Program-made: the position numbers and the translations under genes
In this document: positions 49,648 through 57,364 of the stretch, piece after piece
How positions within the stretch are numbered: the stretch's first letter is position 1
How the letters are laid out: every line of letters begins with the position of its first letter
From: Actinomycetota bacterium
GTDB lineage: Bacteria; Actinomycetota; Acidimicrobiia; Acidimicrobiales; JAJPHD01
Direction of reading: 5' to 3'
Assembly (NCBI GenBank): GCA_021325455.1
Contig: JAJPHD010000013.1
Span: 17,979 to 81,978, forward strand
Length of the DNA stretch: 64,000 nt
Notes under the pieces: model-generated
The model's database searches: none
The model's input: the letters and a program-made list of their open reading frames with translations, nothing else
Told to the model about the DNA's origin: nothing

Positions 49648-50024
49648 CGCGCTCGGAAGCCGAGGGCCACCGCTGCGTCCTGGTCGATCATGGCCGGGCT
49701 CCACGGGGGGTCCCACACGACCCGCACCTCCACGGCGACGGCGCCGTCCACGGCCTCGACGATGGCGGCCCGGGCCATCTCGGGGAGCACCTCGGATGCC
49801 GGGCAACCCGGTGTCGTCATGGTCATCTCCACGACCAGGTTGCCAGCTTCGGCGCGCACGTCATAGACGAGCCCGAGCGACACGACGTCGAGGCACAGCT
49901 CAGGGTCGTAGACGCCCCGCAGCGCGTCCCACGCCGCGTCGAGCGCATCAGAGGCCGAGAGCCGGGGCCAGCTGCCGGCCTCCGGGCCGCCGGGACCCGT
50001 CACACCGTCTGCTACCCGGTCCAT
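49644..50024 (-). CDS. DUF59/MIP18-family protein (PaaD/SufT-like)
   Basis: 126 residues. AAWDALRGVYDPELCLDVVSLGLVYDVR is the DUF59 signature (DPE, SLGLV), followed by VEMTMTTPGCPASEVLPEMA with the reactive Cys of PaaD/SufT proteins and VRVVWDPPWSPAMI. The family helps mature Fe-S proteins. It overlaps DUF2249 upstream and the AlkA-like gene downstream by 4 bp each, so it belongs to a DUF2249-DUF59-AlkA-quinone-reductase operon. Confidence 0.88.
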   Translation of the reverse strand: MDRVADGVTGPGGPEAGSWPRLSASDALDAAWDALRGVYDPELCLDVVSLGLVYDVRAEAGNLVVEMTMTTPGCPASEVLPEMARAAIVEAVDGAVAVEVRVVWDPPWSPAMIDQDAAVALGFRAR

Positions 50025-50245
50025 CACGACAGCCGCCGGAAGGTCACTCGCCAGTCGCCGCCGCCAAGGTCCTCTGCCTCGTAGGTAAAGCCCTGCGACG
50101 ACAGCACCCCCTCGAGGGGCACCGGCTCGAAGGGGGCCAGGACCACCAGCTCCTCGCCATCTTCGAGGGCCCCGGCCGCGGCCATGATCGTCTCGAACGG
50201 CTCGCCCCCTGACGCGATGATCGGGCGAGCGTCCACGGTAGCCAT
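50024..50245 (-). CDS. DUF2249 protein
   Basis: 73 residues from the ATG at 50245 with GGGAGAAGG upstream. TVDARPIIASGGEPFETIMAAAGAL and ELVVLAPFEPVPLEGVLSSQGFTYEAEDLGGGDWRVTFRR are the SirA/TusA-like fold of DUF2249, but without the TusA Cys-Pro pair. In other bacteria it accompanies hemerythrins and NO-stress genes; a second DUF2249 domain is fused to the hemerythrin at 53.4 kb. First gene of its operon, divergent from cbiD over a dyad shared with that hemerythrin gene. Confidence 0.85.
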   Translation of the reverse strand: MATVDARPIIASGGEPFETIMAAAGALEDGEELVVLAPFEPVPLEGVLSSQGFTYEAEDLGGGDWRVTFRRLS

Positions 50246-50292
50246 CACCTTCTCCCTTCTGGGCGCCGCTGTCCTCCGGGTGGCCCATTTCT

Positions 50293-50308
50293 TCTGCTTG
50301 CAGCTAGA
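50293..50308. promoter_or_regulatory. Shared dyad operator, site A
   Basis: TCTGCTTGCAGCTAGA fits TCT-N3-TGCA-N3-AGA. It lies between the divergent DUF2249 operon and cbiD, 10 bp before the cbiD ATG. It is one of three copies within 4.2 kb (also 51556 and 54402). Confidence 0.6.
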
Positions 50309-50318
50309 ACTTAGCAGC

Positions 50319-51539
50319 ATGCGGCAGCTACCGGAAGGCCCCTTGGACGATCAACCCGGTGGCCCTCCCCCCGAAAGCAGGCCACCACGGCCCAACGCCC
50401 GAACCCGTCCGGGGCTGACCAGCGCCGGCTGCCCCGACGAAGCCGGCGCCGGCCCACCAGGCGGCACCCGGAGGGGGTTGCGTACGGGGTGGACGACCGG
50501 AACCTGCGCCTCGGCAGCCGCCAAGGCCGCCTATCTCGCCGTCGTATCCGACCGGCGCCCTGAGCGAGTGGAGGTGGCACTACCTTCGGGTCGGCGGGTG
50601 GGCTTCCCTGTCGGATGGGACAGCGCCGGCCGGGCTGTGGTCGTCAAGGATGCCGGTGACGACCCGGACTGCACCAACGGCGCCCGTTTGACGGCCGAGG
50701 TGCGTGTGGGGGGGCACGACGGCGAGACTGTCCTGCGGGCCGGCGAGGGGATCGGGACCATCACCAAGCCCGGCCTCGGCCTGGCGGTGGGCGAACCGGC
50801 CATCAACCCGGTGCCGAGGCGCATGATCCTGGCCGCCCTCGCCGAGATCCGGATTGAGCCGGTCGAGGTCACCTTCTCGGTCCCCGACGGCGAGGCGATG
50901 GCCGCAGAGACCACCAATGCTCGCCTAGGAATCTTGGGGGGTATCTCCATCCTCGGGACCTCGGGCATCGTGCGTCCCTTCTCCACCTCCTCCTACCGGG
51001 CGTCAGTGGTCCAGCAGATCGACGTGGCCGCCGCCCAAGGCGAGCGGACTGTGGTGCTCGCGACCGGCGCCCGCTCGGAGGCGGCGGCCGCCGGCCTCTA
51101 CCCGGCTCTCGACCCGGTGTGCCTCGTGGAGGTGGGCGACTTCACCGGGATAGCCCTGCGGCGCGCCGCGCACGCCGGGATGCACAAGGTCGTCTTCGTC
51201 GGGATGGCGGGCAAGCTGACCAAGCTCGCCGCCGGGGTGATGATGACGCACTTCCACCACTCGGAGGTCGACACATCACTGCTGGCCTCATTGGCCATCG
51301 AGGCAGGCGCCCCCCAGGCGGTGGTGAAGGCGGCGACCGCCACGGCAACGGCTCGGCACTTCTTCGACGCCTGCATGGCCCACGATTGCCTGGATCCACT
51401 CGCCCTCCTGTGTGAACGGGCTCGAGCCGCCTGTCTCGCCTATGCCGGCTCACGCTTCGAGCTGGAGGTGGTCCTTGCCGGCTACGACGGTTCCATCCTC
51501 TGGCGTGCCGGCGCACCGGGAATATCACCCGCGGGATGA
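50319..51539 (+). CDS. cbiD: Cobalt-precorrin-5B C1-methyltransferase family protein
   Basis: 406 residues; a 60-residue Pro/Gly-rich N-terminal extension precedes the canonical start of the fold, GLRTGWTTGTCASAAAKAAY. Other CbiD landmarks: VKDAGDDPDCTNGARL, GIGTITKPGLGLAVGEPAINPVPRRMI, GISILGTSGIVRPFS and GMAGKLTKLAAGVMMTHFHHSEVD. CbiD methylates C1 in anaerobic-route cobalamin synthesis. No other cobalamin gene lies in the window; instead it sits among NO-stress genes and has the same operator, so its role here is a puzzle. Confidence 0.88.
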   Translation: MRQLPEGPLDDQPGGPPPESRPPRPNARTRPGLTSAGCPDEAGAGPPGGTRRGLRTGWTTGTCASAAAKAAYLAVVSDRRPERVEVALPSGRRVGFPVGWDSAGRAVVVKDAGDDPDCTNGARLTAEVRVGGHDGETVLRAGEGIGTITKPGLGLAVGEPAINPVPRRMILAALAEIRIEPVEVTFSVPDGEAMAAETTNARLGILGGISILGTSGIVRPFSTSSYRASVVQQIDVAAAQGERTVVLATGARSEAAAAGLYPALDPVCLVEVGDFTGIALRRAAHAGMHKVVFVGMAGKLTKLAAGVMMTHFHHSEVDTSLLASLAIEAGAPQAVVKAATATATARHFFDACMAHDCLDPLALLCERARAACLAYAGSRFELEVVLAGYDGSILWRAGAPGISPAG

Positions 51540-51555
51540 TGGCTTGCCCTAAAAA

Positions 51556-51571
51556 TCAGCTTGCTACTAGA
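51556..51571. promoter_or_regulatory. Shared dyad operator, site B
   Basis: TCAGCTTGCTACTAGA, a slightly weaker copy of TCT-N3-TGCA-N3-AGA. It ends 2 bp before the -10 hexamer TATACT (51574-51579), a typical repressor position. Confidence 0.55.
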
Positions 51572-51573
51572 TA

Positions 51574-51579
51574 TATACT
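51574..51579 (+). promoter_or_regulatory. -10 element of a leaderless promoter
   Basis: TATACT lies 7 nt before the GTG at 51587. It decides the start: the ATG pair at 51536-51541, upstream of the promoter, is not used if this is correct. Confidence 0.5.
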
Positions 51580-51586
51580 GAGGGTC

Positions 51587-52942
51587 GTGGAGAGCTCCTC
51601 TTGGAGTCGCCGGCCGCCCGGGGTGCCCGGCGCGGTGCCGCCGCCGTCAGTGCCGCTGTCATTCCTGGCCGCCGCCTCAGCTGGACTCATCGCCTGCGGT
51701 GTGGCCTGGATCTGGGCGCGTTCCGCGGCTGCCGCCCACCCCAGCAGCGATCCCACCATCGCCGCCGTCCACTTCGGCGTGCTCGCCGCCTTGACCATGG
51801 GCGTGCTCGGGGCCACGCACCAGTTCACCCCGGTCGTCACGGGCCGTCCGCTGCGCTCGGTCCCGTTGGCCCGAGCTACCTTCCTGGCCTGGCTGGCAGC
51901 ATCGTGGCTCCTGCCGCTCGGCATCGGCTTCGAACTGGTCGCCGTGACCGCCGCCAGCGGGGCTCTTGCCCTGACGGGCCTCGTCCTTCTCACCTGGAAC
52001 CTGGCCTCGCCGCTGTCCGTGCGAGGCAAGGGCGCCCCCGTCACCTCCCTCCGGCTCGCCCTCCTCGGCGCAGCGGGAACCACGCTCCTCGGTGCCACCT
52101 TCGTCGGGGACCGACAAGGGGGCTGGTTCGTCCTCTCCCCACACGTCGACCTGGCGATGGGGGTGCTCGGGCTGTTCGCCTGGCTCGGGGTCACCTACGT
52201 CGGCGTGGCACAGAAGCTATGGCCCATGTTCATGCTCGCCCACCGGCGGGGGGGCCACCGCACCGGGCAGGTGGCGGTCTGGGGAACCTGGCTCGGCGCC
52301 GCCGTGCTCGCCGGGGGACTGGCCCATGGGTCCCCTGTGGCCGAATGGAGCGGTGCCGCTGTTCTCGCCATCGGCCTCGGCGCCCACCTGGTCTCGCTGG
52401 GGGCCCATCTCCAGCGCCGGCGCAGGAAGGCCGACCTGCACCTCCTGTTCGTGACCACGGCGGCGGCATGGCTGGTCGCCGGCGCCGGGTTGGCGCTCGC
52501 CGGCAGTCTCCTGCTCCCGCACCACTACCGACTGGGGGTGGCCCTCGTCGCCGCGGCCATGGTGGCTGCCGGGGGCTGGCTGCTCGAAGCGCTGGTGGGC
52601 CACGCCCACAAGGTGGTGCCCTTCATCGTGTGGTCGCTCTTGCGATCCGAAGGGGCGCGTAGCGGACCCTCAGGCAAGCCGCTCCTGTTCGCCGACCTCT
52701 ACCACCACGGCTGGGCCACGGCTACCTACGGGACCGTCACGGCGGGCATTGCCGGGCTGTGCGCAGGTCTTGGGGCATCGTGGGCGCCGGCGATAGCGGC
52801 CGGTGGGGTCCTCTTGGTGGCGACGGGGGCCATGGTGGCGGCGAACCTCTCGGTGCGCCCGCTGCACCTGCTCACGGCCGCACGAACGGGGCACCCTCGC
52901 CCCGCGGTGGCGGCCATCCAACGGCACGAGCCAGTCGAGTGA
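51587..52942 (+). CDS. Polytopic membrane protein, NnrS/heme-copper-oxidase-like
   Basis: 451 residues, about twelve helices. Histidines are placed as in heme-binding membrane proteins: AVHFGVLAALTMGVLGATHQFTPVVTGRPL, SPHVDLAMGVLGLFAWLGVTYVGVAQKLWPMFMLAHR and LEALVGHAHKVVPFIVWSLL. This suggests kinship with NnrS or subunit I-like NO-related proteins, though no exact family could be fixed. It carries the dyad operator shared with DUF2249/cbiD and hemerythrin genes, which supports a part in NO defence. GTG start chosen from the leaderless promoter. Confidence 0.65.
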   Translation: MESSSWSRRPPGVPGAVPPPSVPLSFLAAASAGLIACGVAWIWARSAAAAHPSSDPTIAAVHFGVLAALTMGVLGATHQFTPVVTGRPLRSVPLARATFLAWLAASWLLPLGIGFELVAVTAASGALALTGLVLLTWNLASPLSVRGKGAPVTSLRLALLGAAGTTLLGATFVGDRQGGWFVLSPHVDLAMGVLGLFAWLGVTYVGVAQKLWPMFMLAHRRGGHRTGQVAVWGTWLGAAVLAGGLAHGSPVAEWSGAAVLAIGLGAHLVSLGAHLQRRRRKADLHLLFVTTAAAWLVAGAGLALAGSLLLPHHYRLGVALVAAAMVAAGGWLLEALVGHAHKVVPFIVWSLLRSEGARSGPSGKPLLFADLYHHGWATATYGTVTAGIAGLCAGLGASWAPAIAAGGVLLVATGAMVAANLSVRPLHLLTAARTGHPRPAVAAIQRHEPVE

Positions 52943-53002
52943 TCGAGCCGGCCTGGGCACGTACCTGGGGCCCGGGCCGGGCAGGCCCAGCGTTCAAGCC
53001 GT

Positions 53003-53236
53003 TCAGTCCTCGATGAAGATGCACTCGCCGGGGCACTCCTCGGCGGCCTCGCGGACCGCCTCCTCGTAGCCGTCGGGCACGGTGGCCACACCTTCGGAGC
53101 CTCCCGGGTCGCTCAACACCCGGCCATCCTCCTGGACGTAGGCCAGGCCGTCCTCCAACAGGGTGAAGACCTGCGGGCAGATCTCCTCGCACAGGCCGTC
53201 TCCGGTACAGAGGTCCTGGTCGATCCACACCTTCAA
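53003..53236 (-). CDS. 4Fe-4S ferredoxin with Asp ligand (CxxDxxC type)
   Basis: 77 residues from a TTG at 53236 (AAAGGAGCG upstream). KVWIDQDLCTGDGLCEEICPQVF carries C-xx-D-xx-C-xxx-CP, and AAEECPGECIFIED holds the last ligand. The Asp in the second ligand position is the arrangement known from the Pyrococcus furiosus ferredoxin. Such ferredoxins have 3Fe/4Fe interconversion and serve P450 or oxygenase partners. It is downstream of the hemerythrin gene (137 bp) on the same strand. A ferredoxin reductase is encoded at 55.2 kb. Confidence 0.85.
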   Translation of the reverse strand: MKVWIDQDLCTGDGLCEEICPQVFTLLEDGLAYVQEDGRVLSDPGGSEGVATVPDGYEEAVREAAEECPGECIFIED

Positions 53237-53372
53237 GACGGCGCTCCTTTCCTGGTCCTCCCATCCCTGCCTGTCGAGAGGCCCCTCCAGACGAAGCCGG
53301 TGTCGAGGTCGTCCGGGGAGCGGTGGGCCTGCTCCCGGCCGGCCGGCTCGGTCAGCGCCACCCCGGCGGCGC

Positions 53373-54362
53373 TCATGCCAGGCTCCGGGCTGGCCGGCCG
53401 ATCCGCACCCGCCACACCGCCGGGCCTGCTTCGAGCACGTCCCAGCTGAAGTCACCCCTGTGCTCGGCCTCGAACTGGTAGCGAAGCGGCTTGGGGTCGT
53501 GGTCGTTCACGAGGACGAAGGCCGTTCCCGGACCAAGGTCCCCGTAAGTGGCGAATATCCTCTCGTGGCGCTGGGCCGGAGCAAGTGCCCTCACGTCGAG
53601 CACGGCCTCGGTGCCTGCACCTGCCGTTGCCGACAGCCGGGTTCCCGTGCGCAGGCCAGCCCCTTCGCCCCTCAGGGGACCTACCAAGCCGTGCAAGGCA
53701 GCGGTTGCTCGCACGGCGAGGTCAGGCCGAGGGGCGCGAACCGTCGCCCAGGCCTCGGCTGCCAACCTGCAGGCCGCGTCGCCCTGCTCCCCGTTTGCGA
53801 GGAGACGGGCCCCGTCGAGCAAGAGCTGGAGGAGAGTTGCCTCGGTGTCAGGGGCCGTAGCCTCCCCGGGCTCCGGGAGGACTCCCTGGGCGGCCTCGAT
53901 GAGCCGGTGCATCTGGTCTGCCAGGCCAGCCAGGTCCACCGCCTGGTCGGCTGCCAGGGGAAGAAGGATGAGCTCATCCTCCTTGCCGACATGAGCGGCG
54001 AAGAGGGTGCCGATCGCCCGGGCCGCCGCTGCTGCCGAGACGCCGTCTCCGGCCGTGGCCAGCCGTCGGGCCAGGGACAGGAGGGTGCGATGCTCGTCTA
54101 CTAGCCCCTCCACCGTCTCGGCCAGCTCTTCCTTGGCCGCCGCCGCCCGATAGGTAGCGTCCTCCTCCGCCGTGGCATGGGGCAGCACCTCCTTCGCCAG
54201 GTACGCCACCAGCTCAGCCGTGGCCATCCCATGGTGGTCGCCGCGCTCAACGGTGGTGCAAACGGCGTCGACACGCCGCCTCACGCCCTCGGCCAGCGCC
54301 ACATGGTGGGCCAGCATCGCCCCCAGAGCGCCCGCCGCCGTATCGGTGTCGGCTGTCGTCAT
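53373..54362 (-). CDS. Hemerythrin-like protein fused to DUF2249
   Basis: 329 residues. The N-terminal hemerythrin bundle has the iron ligands in MLAHHVALAEGVRRRVDA, YLAKEVLPHATAEEDATY, VDEHRTLLSLARRLA and LFAAHVGKEDELILLPL. After a helical middle part, DUF2249 closes the protein (VLDVRALAPAQRHERIFATYGDL, FVLVNDHDPKPLRYQFEAE, FSWDVLEAGPAVWRVRIGR). This fusion is typical of proteins that bind O2/NO at a diiron site under nitrosative stress. GAAGGGGAG precedes the ATG. The promoter TTGATC-N16-TATAGT encloses a perfect 16-bp palindrome. Confidence 0.88.
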   Translation of the reverse strand: MTTADTDTAAGALGAMLAHHVALAEGVRRRVDAVCTTVERGDHHGMATAELVAYLAKEVLPHATAEEDATYRAAAAKEELAETVEGLVDEHRTLLSLARRLATAGDGVSAAAAARAIGTLFAAHVGKEDELILLPLAADQAVDLAGLADQMHRLIEAAQGVLPEPGEATAPDTEATLLQLLLDGARLLANGEQGDAACRLAAEAWATVRAPRPDLAVRATAALHGLVGPLRGEGAGLRTGTRLSATAGAGTEAVLDVRALAPAQRHERIFATYGDLGPGTAFVLVNDHDPKPLRYQFEAEHRGDFSWDVLEAGPAVWRVRIGRPARSLA

Positions 54363-54401
54363 CTGCACTCCCCTTCGCTCACCCGCTCCAGCTACTATAT
54401 C

Positions 54402-54417
54402 TCTAGTTGCAACTAGA
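54402..54417. promoter_or_regulatory. Shared dyad operator, site C (perfect palindrome)
   Basis: TCTAGTTGCAACTAGA is a perfect 16-bp palindrome. On the minus strand it lies between -35 TTGATC (54421 to 54416) and -10 TATAGT (54399 to 54394), spaced by 16 bp, upstream of the hemerythrin gene. This placement is that of a repressor site. Confidence 0.7.
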
Positions 54418-54588
54418 TCAACAGTCCGCTTGCCGTAGTAGGCCACGATGAGGAGCTCCTGCCGGCTGCGGCCGCGACCGGAGCCGCCCGGGTCCCCCCA
54501 AAGAGGCGGGAACCCCGGTATGGTCCTGGGCTTGTACGGCCTGCCACGGGCACGGCGTGGCCTCGGGTTGGGAGAGGTAGGGGAGCGC

Positions 54589-55005
54589 ATGGAGGAAGCA
54601 GGGTTCTTCGGTATCGGCCACCTCGACCTGTCGGTCTCCGACGTCGAGGCGAGCGCCACGTGGTACGCCAATGTGCTCGGCCTGCGGCGCCTGCGACGGG
54701 CGGAGTTCCCCCAGCGCACCATGGTCGTGCTACGCCACGAAACCTCGGGCCTGATAATCGGGCTCAACCAGCACCGGGACTTTCCAGGGGAGCCCTTCGA
54801 CGAGCGGCGCGCCGGGCTCGACCATGTCGGGTTCGCCGTCGTCCAGCGCCGGGACCTCGATGCCTGGCAGGAACGTCTGGCGGCGCTCGGTGTCGAGCAC
54901 TCGCCGGTGACGGACACCGAAGTGGGCTCGGCCCTCGTCTTCAGGGATCCCGACCACATCCAGCTCGAGCTGTGGTGGTCCAAGCCGGCGGCGTCCAGTG
55001 GCTAA
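54589..55005 (+). CDS. VOC/glyoxalase-family protein
   Basis: 138 residues from the ATG at 54589 (AGGGGAG upstream). Two beta-alpha-beta-beta-beta modules: FFGIGHLDLSVSDVEASATWYANVLGL (ligand His) with IGLNQHRDFPGEPF, then GLDHVGFAVVQRRDLDAWQERLAALG (His) and ALVFRDPDHIQLELWW (Glu). Metal-dependent lyase, dioxygenase or resistance proteins share this build; no substrate can be named. Divergent from the hemerythrin gene. Confidence 0.82.
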   Translation: MEEAGFFGIGHLDLSVSDVEASATWYANVLGLRRLRRAEFPQRTMVVLRHETSGLIIGLNQHRDFPGEPFDERRAGLDHVGFAVVQRRDLDAWQERLAALGVEHSPVTDTEVGSALVFRDPDHIQLELWWSKPAASSG

Positions 55006-55189
55006 GAGGAGGCTGCGTGCGGCAAGGTCGTGGGGGGCGCGGCTGTGCCCCATGGCGATGGCGAGGCGGCCCTCCTGATCGCGGTCGGAGGCGGGCCGGC
55101 GGCACCAGAGCGGCCCGACGACCCGAGCACACCGGAGGGTTGACAGCTCGGGCACGGACCAGCGCAGAATTCAGTCGAAGGAGGAGCCA

Positions 55190-56422
55190 ATGTCACAACC
55201 CACCCAGACCTTCGTGATCGTAGGAGCGAGCCTCGCCGGCGCCAAGGCGGCCGAGACGTTGCGGACGGAAGGCTTCGACGGCCGGGTGGTGCTGATCGGC
55301 AACGAGGCCCACCGCCCGTACGAGCGCCCACCCCTGTCCAAGGAGTACCTGCGAGCCGAGAAGGACTTCGACGCCGCCGCGGTGCATCCCGCCGGTTTCT
55401 ACGACGAGCACGACATCGAGCTGCGCACGTCGACCTTGGTCACCTCGATAGACCTGGCCACGGCATCCGTGATGCTCTCCTCGGGAGAGCGAATCGCCTA
55501 TGACCGGCTCTTGCTCTCTACGGGTGCCACCCCCCGGCTCCTCTCCGTCCCCGGCTCCGACCGGGAAGGCGTGTTCTACCTGCGCAGCGTCGACGACGCG
55601 GACACGCTCCGGCAGGTCATCGGCCCCTCGGCGCAGGTGGTGGTGATCGGGGCCGGCTGGATCGGCACGGAGGTCGCCGCCTCGGCCCGCCAGCTCGGGG
55701 CCGAGGTCGCCATGGTCGACCTCGTCACCGTCCCCCTGGAACGAGTTCTCGGGCCCGAGGTAGGCGCCGTGTACCGCGACCTTCACCAGCGCCACGGCGT
55801 CCAGCTTCACTTCGGCGTCGGCGTCGAGGCCATCCAGGGACCCAAGAAGACAGTGGAGTCCGTCCGCCTCTCCGATGGCACGGTGCTGCCGGCCACGACC
55901 GTGGTGGTGGGCATCGGTGTGGGCCCGAGGACCGAGCTCGCCGAGGCAGCCGGTCTGGCGGTCGACAACGGGGTCGTGACCGACGAGCACCTCCGGGCGA
56001 GCGCCCCGGGAGTCTTCGCCGCTGGCGATGTGGCCAATGCCTTCCATCCCCGCTACGGGACGCCCATCCGCCTCGAGCACTGGTCGGCGGCCCTCAACCA
56101 GGGCCCGGCAGCGGCCCGCGCCATGCTCGGCCATGAGGTCGTGTACGACCGCACCCCGTACTTCTTCTCGGACCAGTACGACCTGGGCATGGAGTATCGC
56201 GGCTGGGCACCGGACTTCGACCAGGTCGTCTTCAGGGGTGACCCCGCTGGCGCGGAGTTCCTGTGCTTCTGGCTCCGCCACGGCCGGGTCACAGCCGCCA
56301 TGAACGCCAACATCTGGGACGCCGGCGACGCCATCGAGGAGCTCCTCCGGGCAGGGCGGCCGGTCGATCCTGGACGCCTGGCTGACCCCGATGTGGACCT
56401 CACCGAACTGGCGAGCCGGTAG
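55190..56422 (+). CDS. FAD/NAD(P)H ferredoxin reductase (rhodocoxin/putidaredoxin-reductase type)
   Basis: 410 residues. FAD motif FVIVGASLAGAKAAETLR, RPYERPPLSKEYL, the NAD motif VVVIGAGWIGTEVAASARQLG, GVFAAGDVANAFHPRYGTPIRLEHWSAALNQG and a C-terminal reductase domain. It moves electrons from NAD(P)H to a small ferredoxin; the Asp-type ferredoxin at 53.0 kb is a likely partner. GGAGGAG precedes the ATG. The 184 bp before it (55006-55189) shows no other gene. Confidence 0.9.
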   Translation: MSQPTQTFVIVGASLAGAKAAETLRTEGFDGRVVLIGNEAHRPYERPPLSKEYLRAEKDFDAAAVHPAGFYDEHDIELRTSTLVTSIDLATASVMLSSGERIAYDRLLLSTGATPRLLSVPGSDREGVFYLRSVDDADTLRQVIGPSAQVVVIGAGWIGTEVAASARQLGAEVAMVDLVTVPLERVLGPEVGAVYRDLHQRHGVQLHFGVGVEAIQGPKKTVESVRLSDGTVLPATTVVVGIGVGPRTELAEAAGLAVDNGVVTDEHLRASAPGVFAAGDVANAFHPRYGTPIRLEHWSAALNQGPAAARAMLGHEVVYDRTPYFFSDQYDLGMEYRGWAPDFDQVVFRGDPAGAEFLCFWLRHGRVTAAMNANIWDAGDAIEELLRAGRPVDPGRLADPDVDLTELASR

Positions 56423-56496
56423 GACAGCCTCGGGCCACTAGGGGCCGCAAGCGGGAAGAGCTCGCCGGGCCACGAGGAGGCCAACCGGAACCGCGA

Positions 56497-57168
56497 TCAC
56501 GACCGGGTGGCCGCCAATCTGCCGTGGTACCGGACGCTGAGCCGGCACCCGGCCCTGCGGGGGTCCTTGGGCTCCAGCCCCTCGACGTCCAGGCCGCCAA
56601 GGCCCTCGGCCAAGCCCTCGGCCAAGCCGAGGTGCAGCTGGCACACGATATCGGGGTCAGAGCCCGCCACCTCGGCGAACGGACAGCGTCCGAGCACCAG
56701 CTCGACCCGGCGGCCGCGCTCCGTCCGCGTCGGCCTGAAGCCCCGCCGCTCGATCTCGGTCTCGAAGAGATCGACGGGCTCTCCGCTCCCGGCCAGCTCT
56801 GCCCCCCGCCGGTGCCCCTCCTGGCGACCGACCTGACGCGGGTCGAGTTGCCGGCGCAGGGCCTCGGAGAGCAGCCTCGCCAGCCAGGCGTATGGTCCGG
56901 GGGTGCCCCACCGGCCAGCGGCCTCGGGGGCCAGCCGGTAGAGCAGACGGGGCCGCCCCGGCCGGGAGCGCTCCTCCACCTCCTCTGTGACCAGGCCGGC
57001 GTCCTTCAGCACGGCCAGGTGCTGGCGCACCGCGTTGTGGTTCAGCCTGACGAAGTCGGTCAGCTCGGCCACGCCAACGGGACCCGGCGCCTCGGCCACG
57101 TAGCGGAACAGGCGGTGGCGCGTCGGGTCGCCGAGGGCCCGGGCCTCCTTCTGCAACTCCTCGTCCAC
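56497..57168 (-). CDS. Winged-helix regulator with C-terminal Cys motif (SufR/ArsR-like)
   Basis: 223 residues from a GTG with AGGAAGGGG 7 nt upstream. N-terminal winged helix: EARALGDPTRHRLFRYVAEA, LTDFVRLNHNAVRQHLAVLKDAGLVTEEVEE. The C-terminal domain ends with GRCPFAEVAGSDPDIVCQLHLGLAEG and RRAGCRLSV; three spaced Cys resemble the Fe-S cluster site of SufR-type repressors. Its targets may include the divergent Hsp20 gene or itself: ATGTT/AACAT and GTTC/GAAC repeats lie at 57192-57217 upstream. An iron-sulfur sensor is a reasonable guess, not shown. Confidence 0.75.
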   Translation of the reverse strand: MDEELQKEARALGDPTRHRLFRYVAEAPGPVGVAELTDFVRLNHNAVRQHLAVLKDAGLVTEEVEERSRPGRPRLLYRLAPEAAGRWGTPGPYAWLARLLSEALRRQLDPRQVGRQEGHRRGAELAGSGEPVDLFETEIERRGFRPTRTERGRRVELVLGRCPFAEVAGSDPDIVCQLHLGLAEGLAEGLGGLDVEGLEPKDPRRAGCRLSVRYHGRLAATRS

Positions 57169-57364
57169 CGTCTCGCCCCTTCCTCGGTCGATGTTCTAGT
57201 CTATACCGGAACAACATCAGGGACAGGGCCCCGGGCCCCTCATAGGCACGACGCTCGAGTGACTGAGACATGAGCCGCACCGGGAAGTGGGACCTGGCGC
57301 GGGGGACCAACGGCCCTACTGGCCGGGCCCGGCCGGGGCGAGGCTGGGTGAGGAGGTGATGACC

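Noticed and set aside
50246..50318. Cobalamin riboswitch before cbiD
   Set aside because: The region is 73 bp and holds only a dyad and promoter-like strings; it is too short and lacks the B12-box.
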